The position numbers were made by a program, and so were the translations under genes. Below, in pieces: positions 1 through 10,809 of a stretch of 64,000 nt of DNA (the stretch's first letter is position 1; every line of letters starts with the position of its first letter). The DNA is from Aspidiotus rigidus (taxonomy: Eukaryota; Arthropoda; Insecta; Hemiptera; Diaspididae). The stretch lies in contig JAVHKY010000017.1 of NCBI GenBank assembly GCA_035079385.1, forward strand, positions 1,054,001 through 1,118,000. The letters run 5' to 3'. The notes beneath the pieces were generated by a model. The model ran no database searches and was not told the origin of the DNA. It was given only the letters and a program-made list of their open reading frames with translations.

Positions 1-322
1 AAGGCAATGCTGTTGTGGTGATGGAGGAATTTGCCTATACTTCTAAGGTCCACGAAATGCTCCAGCAATGTGGTGCTAAAAAGAGTGAGAACTTCAGTTT
101 CCCTAGGCATATTAAAGAAGTTAGGAGTGTCATCAAAAAGTGTGAGACTATTATCAAAACTCCAGCTATGAAAAAACTCTCCTTGTTCTTAACCCCCCTC
201 CTTTACGAGTTGCCTAAAGTGCATAAGAATGATACCCCGATGCGACCTGTGGTCTCATTCATTTCCCCTCCTACCTACCTTCTTCCAAAATTCCTGGACC
301 GATGGTTTAAAGATTGCATTGA

Positions 323-476
323 TTTTGAATCTCCTCAAATAGGAGAAAAACTTGTCGCGAAGGTTTAATTTATAAGTAGATGAAAATAAATTTCAAGTTT
401 GTTCCCGACGCAATAAACGACGGCAGAGCCGTGAACAAACTTGAAATTTATTTTCATGTACTTTTGAATCTCCTCA
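323..476. repeat. Hairpin insertion flanked by 15-bp direct repeats inside the Penelope RT
   Basis: A 25-bp perfect inverted repeat (380-404 paired with 433-457, loop of 28 bases) sits where the reverse-transcriptase frame breaks. The sequence TTTTGAATCTCCTCA occurs at 323-337 and again at 462-476, bracketing the hairpin. The RT reading resumes after the second copy. This looks like an inserted hairpin with a target duplication, or a local duplication with snap-back. Confidence 0.6.
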
Positions 477-1173
477 TTTTCGGTCTCGAACTCGGCCTCT
501 TTGACTGACGTCCTGAAGGGTGTATGTCTTCCCCCGGGCCCAACCATCTGCTCGTTCGACCTTGTAGGTCGACTGTTCTCCTTCAAGAATTTTTCGATCT
601 CTCAAATACTTGTTGGTCCCCCAACTATTGTAAATTCGAAGGGAAATTTTTCGAGTTCCCTGATGAAGTAGGGATCCCTATTGGACCAGTAGGCTCACGC
701 CTAAGTTTAAACTTAACCTCTTTTCCTCGAACCAGGTGGTACCTAATCATATTCACCATTGGCACAGGTACGTTGATGACGTTCTATGCACATGGACTGG
801 TCCTCCAGATCTCCTGGGTGAGTTTCTGAGGTATCTCAATTCCTAGTACCCTTCTATAAAATTTAATTTGGAAATAGGGGGATCTTCCATTAACTTTTTG
901 GATTTATCGATCTCTGTAATAGACGCTATTCATGAATTTGGAATATACAGGAAAGGTACTACGATCAATGTTTTAGTCCTCGGAGCGTCATTCTATCCAG
1001 TTGCTCATAAGATGGCTGCTTTTCATAGCCTGCCTTCAAGAAAGAATTACTTACAATAAAACACATGGCCAGAGTGAATGGGGTCAATGTCGACGTTTTC
1101 GAAGCAAACTTACAAAGAGCATTCTTGATTCCACCACCTCCCTCCCCCCCGAGACACGATCCTCGATCGTCGT

Positions 1174-1663
1174 ATGCGATGGATCAGTCTCTCTTTTCTT
1201 GGGAAGGTCTCCCTCCAATTGGGTCGGACCTTCCACCCGTTTGCTTTCAGACCAGCTTTTTACAACCGTACCACTGTTAAAGGGTTGTTTGTGAGGCTGA
1301 AGGACCCCATACCCGTCGATGAGAGGAGCGGTATTTATAAGATGGAATTCAGGGATTGTAGAGGCTTTTATATTAGTGGGACCTGCCGCCAGATGAAGGT
1401 GAGAGTAGCTCAGCACCTAAAGCCTTGGAATGAGGGACACTTGAGGGAATCAGCTTTTGCTGATAATTTAATAAACAGCGGCCAGAGTTTCCGTGAGGGA
1501 TCGGAAAGGCTCCTCCATAAGGAGAATTCCTCAAGCACATAGAAATAATGCGTCACCTCAACACTGATGGAATTACTGTACTTGACTCGTACATTCCGGA
1601 GGATGGCCTGATCGAACTTGTTTATGATTCACGTCGCGACTTCTCGTTTGGCCAACCTTAATA
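1174..1663 (+). pseudogene. GIY-YIG endonuclease domain of the Penelope-like element
   Basis: One open frame from 1174 to 1542 reads SGIYKMEFRDCRGFYISGT and then a conserved arginine and histidine region (KVRVAQHL), the GIY-YIG fold signature found downstream of Penelope RTs. The canonical YIGQT is altered to YISGT. After a frameshift near 1540 the family's C-terminal segment (HIEIMRHLN) can still be read up to about 1663. It is a decayed nuclease domain, not a host gene. It belongs to the element starting at the left edge. Confidence 0.75.
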
Positions 1664-1885
1664 TCTTGTTTCTCTCCTCCGTCTGGTCAGTTGCTTTCAT
1701 TTCAGTCCCAAAGATGGTTTATTAACCGAAAGCGCTCAACGTTTTAATTTTTTTGCGGTTTGCATCTTTTGCTCTCCTTTTTGAGTATTTCTTTTTTTCG
1801 TTTTTTTCGCTATTATGGATAACCGTAACTTGAAAGAACGTATTCGTTTAATTGACATAAAGTCCGGCTATCTGACGCCTAGTAG

Positions 1886-3257
1886 TCACCGTAATTGCTG
1901 TTGATGGAATCTTTTCAGCGATTTGAGATACCATCTGTAAACGGTGTAGGTCTCAGAACCGTAAAGTAAGTTAGGAAGAACTACGGCCCAATAAACGGCA
2001 ACTTTCGCACCGATTTTTAGTTCCGCGTGGTTGAAAACTCTATCCCCAAGCTTGAACATAGCCAATAAGGCCTTATGCAGTCGCTGGTTCATCTCGGCTG
2101 TCACAAAGTCGTCCATGACGATGCTTCTCAGATAGCTGAATTCCCAGATATCCTCGATAGCATTGCCTCCAACTTTAGTTTCCGAAATCTGATTTGCTGG
2201 GAAGTTCATTTGGAGGGCGTCTGTTTTGCCCACATTCATCTCAATTCCGAGCGCTCTGTAGGCCTAAAAATGTATCCATCGCTCTCTGCGCGGCCACCAC
2301 GGAGGTTCCAAGCAGGGCCATTGTAATTCCGTTACAAAGCATGATCGCACGTTCATTTGAGATCTCAAAGGCGCCAGTTTGAATAAACCGCCGTCGAACC
2401 TATACCGAACACTTACACCTCGATCCAGTAATTTTCTGTCCACTACTATTAGTATCGCTGCCATGTAAATATTGAAGAGGAGAGGGGCCGGAACGCAGCC
2501 TTGCCTCACACCATTCGTTATTCCAAAGTCTTCGGTGGTTCTCTGATGGTAACGACAAGACTCTTATTCTTTGTATGCAGGTCAGTGATGACATGCCTTG
2601 CGGAGGTCCACATAGATAGCGTGCAGCTGAGACCGCTGCTCGATCGTCTTTTCCTGCACTTGTCTCAACGCAAATATCGTGTCGGTGGTACTTCCCTTCA
2701 ACCCGGAAATCAGCCTGGGACTCGGGAGGAAGCCCAGTGTAGACCGAGCAGAGGCAATAGAGCAGGATTCTCGGGAGTATCTTTCCCACTACGCAGAGTA
2801 GCGAGATACCGCGGTAGATGGAGCAGTCTGCGCGGTCACCCTTTCTCTTGTAAATGCTGCCTATCGCCGCGGTTTTTTTCAGTCTCCCATATTGCCGTGA
2901 AGAGGCAAAGTAGCTTGCGGCGAATTCGATGGTCACCATGCTTGTAGATCTCCACCGGTAGTCCGTCCAGTTCTGGCGCTTTGTTATTGCGGAGAGCTTT
3001 GATTGCTTCCTCGACTCCCTTAATTGACGGTGGGTGGTCATGGCCGTGGTGCACCGGGTACTGTGGCAGTAAGTCTAGAACTGCAGGGTCAACCACAAGA
3101 GAGGTATTCAGCAGCTGACTGTAGTACTCTTTCCACCTCTCGCGAATATCCGACGAATTTTTTAAAAGGAGACCTTCACTGTTGCGGACTAAGGCATTGT
3201 CGGTTGCGAACTGATCCGCATGCTTACTGTAGATCGAATCGAGTTGTGCGTCCATAA
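1886..3257 (-). mobile_element. Non-LTR retrotransposon (RTE/LINE-type) reverse-transcriptase remnant
   Basis: Reading right to left, conceptual fragments follow the order of a LINE reverse transcriptase. First comes a pre-RT and finger region at 3255-2836 (NNKAPELDGLPVEIYK). Next are IYKRKGDRADCSIYRGISLL at about 2950-2840, MRQGCVPAPLLFNIY at about 2509-2465, and a thumb region at 2239-1886 (NVGKTDALQMNF, FSYLRSIV, LLYGSET). At least three frame changes are needed. Where ELQYADD is expected, the reading gives ELQWPCLEPP, so the two catalytic aspartates are gone. This is a dead 5'-truncated copy. Assignment to the RTE group rests on wording of the motifs and is tentative. Confidence 0.8.
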
Positions 3258-4327
3258 AGTCTTCACAACGTCACCTCGGCCCTAATGCTAGTCGTACAAG
3301 AGATAAGGTCATGTCTCGATACTGCAAGAACCGGCTTCTGTAATATACGGATATATCGACCACTAAACAGGGATGAGAGAAAGCCATCAAATCGATTCGA
3401 GAAGGCGAGGTAGGAGCGTGATGAGCTTTTCGGGTATTTGATGCGTTAAAAACAAATTCAAGTTCACATGGCTATTCAGCTAGTTTAGACTTTATTTTTC
3501 AAATTTTAGATTTAATTTACCTCAATCTGTAAGTACAAATAATTGAGACTATTTTCCGAGTCAAAATTACTATTCGTGCAAAGGAGGCTGGGGGTTTACC
3601 GACCTTTCGGAATATTCGAATCATCCTCAAAAAAATTAGAGCGTATGACCATTTCTTCGCCTATCAAAGTCGGTATTAGAATCATTGTTTCAAAACAATT
3701 CTTCACAAACATGAAACATGCGGGCTGAAAACTCGAACAGCCACTGTCTAACAGAATAATATACCTTACTGTCATTTCATGAACGCTTCGTTATTCGTAT
3801 AAAATAGTTATAGATACTGGTTGAAGACGTCCACGACTTGAAATACGCGACCTCAACACCAACTGTGAAGGTGAAAATCGTAAACATTTCAGTCGTCGCG
3901 ATCGCACCACTCCTGTTCCCTCTTTCGAACCGTTTTCACGGATCACAAAGAAAATTATTCATTCATGTTCCATTCGCTAAATCCAGCGCAGAGTTGAAAC
4001 TCACGATCGTCGGACAATATCATCTCAGCATAAATCCAAAATTAGATGTTTTACACGTCACACACGCTCGAGACGAAAAGAATTCAAGCCCCTTCGTCAT
4101 CCAGTCAGCTAGCGAACGTGAGCAGTTTTTTGAAACGCCCAATTTCGGTATCCCCGTGTCTACACTTAACGAGTGAGAAGCGTACAAAAAAAATAAACAC
4201 AATACAGAAAATGAATAAAATCAACAAGATTTCAAAGTCGCGGAAGCATTTGGCATTAAGCCTGCTCAAATAAAAAGTAGGTAAACGAACCAATAACCAT
4301 CTCCGTTTTCAGCTTTTAGCGACGGGC
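3258..4327. other. Intergenic, nothing recognised
   Basis: About 1.1 kb of AT-rich sequence with short open frames only. The longest plus-strand frame (3838-4176) has no recognisable motif. It may be the body of the Helitron whose possible 3' end lies at 4381, but no matching 5' end was found. Confidence 0.4.
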
Positions 4328-4381
4328 AAAAGGATTTACTCGCGCGTTCGCGAGAATAGGGCCCGGGCGAAGCGCAGCTAG
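4328..4381 (+). mobile_element. Possible Helitron 3' terminus
   Basis: A GC-rich, partly self-complementary stretch (GGGCCCGGGCGAAGCGCAG) is followed at once by CTAG and a T, the layout of a Helitron 3' end (hairpin, then CTRR, inserted before T). No 5' TC end could be paired with it, so the extent is unknown. It is weaker than the complete element at 6288-7819. Confidence 0.4.
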
Positions 4382-5399
4382 TGTAGAAAAAATACCGATA
4401 TCGTTTGTACAAAAAACTAAAATAAAAAGAGGATTTCGCTATCGCTTAATTCGCTTTAGCGATGAAGTCGTCTCATTCGTATACGAGCAGCATCATCGGC
4501 GAGAAAACGAGTATACGATCTGACCTTGCATATGTGCACCGCTATCGGACAGACAGCTTGGCTCTCGGATGCAGTCTGTTCCCCGTACCCGCCCTCCACG
4601 CATCGATACTTAGACCCTGTTTATGCGTACGGTCCACGCGTACGCTGACCCGATGCGGTCAGATATACTATTGTTATCTCGTTTCGTATTGTTACTTGCC
4701 ATCTTTGATTTGTAATAATGAACCATATGCCTGCCTGTTGAAACGGATGTTCATGAAATGAGGCAGCGTAATATGCTATTCTCTCTCCGCGGCACAGCGC
4801 GAACGATAGTCGCAGTAGTAGTGCGTGGCCGATAAACAGATGTATCCTGCATTTTTTGATATTATAAGGGAGAAGAGCAGTTTTTTGGATAAATGGTACC
4901 AATTATAATGAGATTCTTAATGTCGCTCGGGATCAAAAATAAAGAACTCCTCCTTGAAGCCATGGCGAGGGATGAAAGTTAGAAGCCTTTGGTTGCATCT
5001 CCACATCGTGAAATCTCAAATTGCTTAGAAATGTTAACAGAGTATCGATGAATGGCCGTGTATAATTTTGAGCGACTTGCGGTGAATCTTTCATCCGTCT
5101 TTGTCAATTTATAGTTCACCGTTTTGAAACGTTTTATGGAAACAATTTTACCTTGTGTTGGGTATAGTTTTCTACACCCAAACAATTTTCTAGTCACTGT
5201 ATTCATCACGATGGAATGATTTAAATCATATTGTGTATAAAGAAAATACGTCTTGCTAAAAAAATTCAGATGTGCCATTGCAAACTCTGCAATGCAATGG
5301 TAGCAGAGAATCCGCAAGTTTGGCAGTTCCGTGGGAAACAAAACAGCTAGTCTTATGAGCAGATGAATTAGGTCTGATTGAGAGTTAGAAATTTTACAA
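4382..5399. other. Intergenic, nothing recognised
   Basis: Unique-looking sequence with short open frames on both strands and no domain or RNA gene that I can recognise. Confidence 0.4.
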
Positions 5400-6287
5400 T
5401 TCCCCCTTATATCATATATGGTTCACCATCATCATATCATATAGCTTTAGCGTCGAAATTTTTTAAGTCCTTCGAACGATCTGAAGACGTGATAGATCAC
5501 TCCCTGTAACATAACGATCTGATGACGTCATAAATCAGTCCGACGTCATAAATCAGTCCCTGTGACGTCATGGTCTCATGACTTCGTAGAACAATCTCTA
5601 GCTCAAAAGTCAAAATTTCACAGGGAACCTATTCTTGTTGGGATATATTTCGAAAAATTTGCCGTGCGCCGTGTGGTGTCCGACAAAAAATCCAAATCGA
5701 TAAAAATGGTCCAACTCCAACACTCCCCGGAGTTCCAGCGGTAAAAATAGTCCTAGACCAAGTCCAAGAAAGGTCGAAATTTCTCGAAGTCCATCTCCTA
5801 TCATATATAGATCCCTAGCTGTGGCGTCGAAATTTTTTCAAGTCCCTCGAACGATCTAATGATGTCATTGATCAGTCCTTTTAACGTCACAATCTAATGA
5901 CGTCATACAACAATCCCTACCTCGGAAGTCAACATTTCAACAGGGAATCTATTTTTATGGGAGGTATTTCGAAGAATTTACGCGCGCCGGGTGATCTCTC
6001 ACAAAAAATGTAAATCGGCAAAAATGGTTCAAGCCCAACAACCTCGCCCCCAAGTTCCAGCGGTAAAATGACTCAAGTCCAAGAATTGTTAAATTCTTCC
6101 AAGTCCCTCTCCTAGCTCTAAGATCGATATTCTTCAAAGTCTCTCTCCTATCATATATAGCTCTAGCGTCCAAATTTTTAACAGGGAATCTGTTTTATTG
6201 GTGTTTCAGAAATAAAAAACAATCCATCGTCCGACGTCCCCGGTCGGCAAAGCTCGGAACTCGAAAATTTTCCTGGACCCCTTCCCA
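5400..6287. repeat. Tandem repeat field, left part (TGACGTCA-rich, about 370-bp units)
   Basis: Two diverged long units can be aligned by eye. Each has an ACAGGGAA(C/T)CTATTTTT start, a CGCGCCG-type block, GTTCCAGCGGTAAAA, then CAAGTCC(C/A)TCTCCTATCATATATAG and a TGACGTCAT-rich tail. The units start near 5621 and 5938, and a third start is cut short at about 6180. The palindrome TGACGTCA recurs in the tails. A further copy of the unit start sits in a BLTP1 intron at 44459. The array resumes at 7820 after the Helitron insertion. Confidence 0.7.
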
Positions 6288-7819
6288 TCTCTAATATATA
6301 AAGCAGAAAGTTTGTCCGTCTGTCGTCCTGTCCGTTTATAACTCGAGAACTACTGGGCCGATCGCTTTCAAACTTTCAGGATATATTGTCCTCATCCCAG
6401 AGCAGCACATAGACTCATAAAAATAAAAATTTGACGGGGAGCTGCTGAGTAATTTCAAAAAAGGGCGAAAACAATGACTTTTTTCAATATAAAAAAACGT
6501 GGTCGTGTAGCTTGCCATGTACGTTAGACCTACGCGCGTTGAGTGGCGCAGTTTCGAGAATTGAATTATTGTGATAACTCGAGTATAACTCATTTTTATG
6601 AAAAATTGAAGAGAACAAAAATTGTAGCCCCTGTAATTTCCTTTCGAATGAGCCCGGTTCCAGATTTTTAGGAGGAAATTTTGTGACTACAGTATTCGCT
6701 GTACTTCCATACTAAGCAAGTTATTTTATTCACAGTTTTAAAAACACCTACATAAAGGATTTTACATCCGGTATCTCATACAAGAACCAATGTCTAGACA
6801 CGGTGCGCACTGCGTATGGGCTAGCGGAAATGACCCTTTTTTTTACCTGTTGTCCGTGTGTTTTCTTAGGGACTGGCAAAATGTCAATGGATTTGTCTGT
6901 ATTCTGCTGCGATACAGGCTTCACGCGTTAAGTCAGCTCTCAAGTGAATTAGTGTGTAAAAAATTTAATTTGGTGATTTTATTTTTGTGCGACTCGGAAC
7001 TTCGATATATTTTTATAAGTACAGTCGCAGTTTTTGGTGTCTATTTTCTTATTTTTGAATAAAAAAACGTGGTGGTGTAGCTTGCCATCGAACGCGTTGT
7101 TCCAACGTTACCGTCCAAACGCGTTGAGCGGCGCAGTTATAAAAATTAAGTTATGGTGATAACTCGAGTTTTACTCATTTTTATGAAAAATTGAAGAGAA
7201 CAAAAATTGTTGCCCCTTTAATTTCCTTTCGAATGACCCCAATTCCAGATTTTTAGGAGGAAATTTTTGGAACTATTGGTATTTTGACTGATGCGTATTT
7301 AAGATCATTGTGTTTACAGAGAGAGAGCATTTAAACCGGTTGCTCTGGATGAATCTACAGAGACTATTCGAGTTTTACGTATCCAATTTTCGATTTTGAA
7401 AGGAGACGTTTATGTAAAATAATTTCTTGAAAATTTGCTCTTCTTTTGTGACGAGTAACTATACATTAGGTAAATATTGTCGTCAGAGTTTGAAACTACC
7501 TAAGAAAAGGTAACTGGGTTCGAGAAAGAATTAAGAAAATTACATCCGGTTTCTCATATAGGAAACGACTGAGTTCGTCTCACGCCTCTACACAGACTGA
7601 TGTAATGCTTCGGGGATATGGCAGGCTTTTTAACCTACTGTCCATCTATTTCCTTAATCATTGCGACGGTTCATGAATTAGTCCGTTTTTTGCTGCAATA
7701 CAGCCCTTACCTGTCAACTCAGCTCTTACCGTTAAAATCGAAATATTCACAAAACACTGATATCTACTCAACACACAGCTGGCGGTCAGGCGCGCCGGAG
7801 GCGCGCTGCCAACCGCTAG
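6288..7819 (+). mobile_element. Non-autonomous Helitron
   Basis: The element begins with TCTCTAATATATAAAGC directly after an A. It ends with a GC hairpin (CAGGCGCGCC, GGA, GGCGCGCTG) and CTAG directly before a T, matching Helitron termini and A/T target choice. Removing it joins CTTCCCA to TCATATATA, which restores the CTCCTATCATATATAG motif of the surrounding tandem repeat, so both ends are placed with good precision. No Rep/helicase frame is present. Inside, a block of about 200 bases (around 6490-6690) recurs at about 7065-7285, starting AAAAAACGTGGT and ending in TTTTTAGGAGGAAATTTT. Blocks starting TACATCCGGT recur at about 6765 and 7541, so the interior is a diverged internal duplication. 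Confidence 0.8.
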
Positions 7820-8540
7820 TCATATATATTTCGAAGGTCGCAATTTTTTCAAGTCCCTCTACTATCATATATAGCTTGGAGGTGGAGCCTATGACGTCAC
7901 AGTTTGATAAAGTCATAAGACAGCCTTGTCACAATCAGATGACGTCGTAGATCAGTTTTTTCCGACTACCCCATATATAGCGTGGGGGCAGAGCCTGTGA
8001 CGTCATAGTTCGATGGCTTGTGACGTCACAATCTGATGACGTTATAGATCAGGGTTTTTTTCAAGTCAGCCTCCTATGTCACAATCTGATGACGTAAGAT
8101 CTTTTTTTTCCAAGATCCCTTCCTATCATATACAGCTCCAAAGTCAGGGCCTCTGAGATCACAATTTGATGATGTCAGGGAGCAGCCTTGTGACGTCACA
8201 ATCTACAGTTTTTTCAAAATTATCTTCTTATCATATGTAGTTGGGGAGCAGGGCCTGGGACGTCACTATGTGATGACATCATAGATCAGCCTTGTGACGT
8301 CACAATCTGATGACGTTATAGATCAGTTTTCTTAAAGTTCAGTTTCCCTCTGATTATATATAGCTCCAAAGTTCGGGCTTCTGACGTTACAATTTGATGT
8401 CGTCAAAGGTGAGCCTTGTGACGTCACAATCTACATTTTTTTCAAGTCCCCCCCCCCCTATCATATATAGCTTAGGGCGGGACATGTGATGTCATAGGTC
8501 AGCCATGTGACGTTACAATTTACGTTTTTCAGATCCCACG
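7820..8540. repeat. Tandem repeat field, right part (TATCATATATAGC / TGACGTCA)
   Basis: Units of roughly 100-130 bases each combine a TATCATATATAGC-like start, a short GGCCT-type segment and one or more TGACGTCA or TGACGTTA sites spaced by ATCTGATGACGT. About six units are visible (starts near 7864, 7970, 8125, 8225, 8350, 8457). This continues the field broken at 6287 by the Helitron. A run of ten C's occurs near 8449. Confidence 0.7.
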
Positions 8541-10809
8541 TCCCCCTTAAGCAGGTTTCCTGCCACCCCTCGTTTAACTCCGTTAGAGACCTGTGCGTTT
8601 TCCAGTCAACAACTGATTATGACACCTTGGGTCGAGTACACGGGTCCTGTTTTGGGTCCAGATTTAGATCCGTTGTCGTCGGTAAAGTAGGGCTAGTGGG
8701 TCGGAAAATTGGTATAGAGTTGATGTTTATAATGTGTTGTCGGTTTATAATGTTGTGAGTTTAGAGATGATGGTTCAATTTGAGATGTTTAGATAGTTCA
8801 GATTCAAAAGGCAGGAGGAGAGAATCATGTCGGCAGAGTGTGGGTTCATAGATTGGAAACTGAGTGAATTGAGTTGTGGATGCAAGAAAATTGGCAGTGA
8901 GAGTTAGAAAGTGGTACTCGAAGAAGGAGGGTTACCAGCATCAATACAGAGGCTAAGAGTGGGATTAGATCGTTTTGTGCCGAGGGCTTGATTTACTTCA
9001 AAAGCGAATGTATTAACAGACAAAGAAGAGTTGTATGGTTTATTATAAAAGATGAACGGATAATAAATTTGTTGTCCTGAATTGTAGATGGAAGAGAGGA
9101 GAGTCGGATGGGTAGAAAACTGCTTAATATCAGGTAGGAACATGATCAGTAACGGGATGTGATCTTCTGCAGATAAATTTCTTTTTTGGTGAGTAAAGTG
9201 TCACAGGGACGAGTCGTACGTTGACGATTACGAATAAGTTTATAGTTAACAATTTGTTGATAAATATAGTTCTGTCTAACAAGGCGGGTAGTAGGATCAC
9301 GAGTTGAGTGAGTGTGCGGAGGTACTTGATTTTTATAGAGTGGAGAAAGTTTCTCATGGCTTGGTGTCAATCAGAGAACATTACATAATAAGCGTTCAGG
9401 ATGAAAGAAAATATTAGGGCTAGAGATAAGAAAATTGATAGGGTAACAGTTGAGAATGAGTAGTAGGACAAGAAAAGGGGGATTGTCGAACTTTGAGAAA
9501 TACGCTAAGGGTTCACATTCCCACTTGTTTCTTGATAAAAACATCCAAATGACTCCTTGTAATGAAATTCGATCGGGGGACAAGTAAGCATGCCCTTTTC
9601 TGAATCATTTTCGTGAGACGATTACCATTTTTGATCATCGAGCAAGCGCAGCATAATCTCTCAGACACTCGCTACAAGATGTTGTAATTACTTTTCTTTC
9701 TTTCAAACTTCCTTCTTCTCTCATTGTCAGTACGAACGTAAATTACATTTTACCGTGTTAACTTTAATGGAATTTACTACTAAGTTAATAAAAGCTCTCG
9801 GCTGTCTACCACTTGAACGCGCCGAGAAAGAGTAACATTCGATTAACTGATATAAAAAGGAAAATGTTACAGGCTTTTTCTCCTTCATTTTAGATCGCTA
9901 GTTCTTTCTTTTTCTCTCTTGTATAAATTTTTTGGTTTAAGAGATGCGAATATTCTCCTTCGCCGTTTCTTATTTATTTTTCATTTACTCTCCGCTCTTC
10001 TCGTCGTCGCTGAACAAACACTGTACTGCAACATTGTGGGCGGCTTAAGCTCGCTACCAGACGAACGAAATTTTCGTTTTTTCTTAACGACTTTTCGAAA
10101 GAAACAAGAATTACGTTATTATTTATACCGCATTACAGTCGAAACTTTCGGAGACACCCTCAAAATCCAGGTACACGGATGAGGAATATTGGATTTAAAG
10201 TACGGATTTCGGGATGACATCGTATCGTTTCCCCCCAGGTGTCGTTAGCGGTGAACGTTTGCTAGTATAATTCAAAATTAACGAGCCACCTAAGTCAGTT
10301 CCGGAGTGGTACGTGTACGAATATACGTGTGTAATTTATGCGTTGTATTCTTTCGTTATAATTGGACTGTGCAAAATATGTACGCATGCACTATGCAAAT
10401 TTTCGCACGCAGTGCAAGCGCATATCGTTCATACACATACATTGAGTGTGTGCTCTTCTCACCACTCGTATACTGCATAAGAAAAGGTAAGAGTGCCCAC
10501 TGCTGTACTGCACCTAAGTGGATACAATAAACCGTTTTATAGTACACGAGAGTAGAATGCTGCCGACGAAGATTTCTTACAGGTTGTCTCGCAACTCCAC
10601 GCACAGATAGGTGATTCTGATATGTATTACGATTCGGGGGACATTCTAGAGGAAATAGAATACTCGTTGAGTATGATATATGGCACCGACCTTGTTGTGC
10701 TACACTTTCATCGGTCGAGTGATTCGCGAGAATGCAAACCGAGTCAAACTTGGTTGTGAAAACTAAAACCATGCATATTAGTATAGGCAAATAAGAAAAA
10801 AAAAAAAAA
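8541..10809. other. Intergenic, unclassified
   Basis: From 8600 to about 9550 the plus strand is markedly purine-rich with several minus-strand open frames (for example 9146-9370). No domain is recognised. It could be an old retroelement. The remainder to 10.8 kb is unique-looking AT-rich sequence. Confidence 0.35.

Larger units (their letters stand above)
1..1663 (+). mobile_element. Penelope-like retroelement, degenerate (RT then GIY-YIG)
   Basis: The order of parts identifies a Penelope-like element. A reverse-transcriptase fragment at 15-368 carries the family's palm signature (LPKVHK followed by MRPVVS). It continues at about 590-1060 with an EFPD...G-P/L segment, an intact YVDD catalytic motif at 769-780 and an INFLDLSI segment. 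A GIY-YIG endonuclease domain lies near 1320-1540, and a leucine/glutamate-rich tail ends near 1663. The pieces sit in different frames, separated by stops and frameshifts, and the left end is cut by the window edge, so this copy is inactive. Family knowledge: such elements copy themselves by target-primed reverse transcription using the GIY-YIG nuclease. A second, different remnant lies at 15.07-15.9 kb. The element boundaries are approximate. Confidence 0.85.

Noticed and set aside
3838..4176. 112-codon plus-strand open frame
   Set aside because: No recognisable domain, no splice or promoter support, and located in transposon-rich DNA; the minus strand is also open over part of it.
7741..7760. 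Possible bacterial-style operon or CRISPR-like direct repeats in the 5.4-8.5 kb field
   Set aside because: Units vary in length and sequence with no constant repeat and unique spacer arrangement; the surroundings are clearly eukaryotic.
9146..9583. Overlapping minus-strand open frames of 70-75 codons in a purine-rich stretch
   Set aside because: Skewed base composition makes stops rare on one strand; no reverse-transcriptase, integrase or capsid motif could be read.
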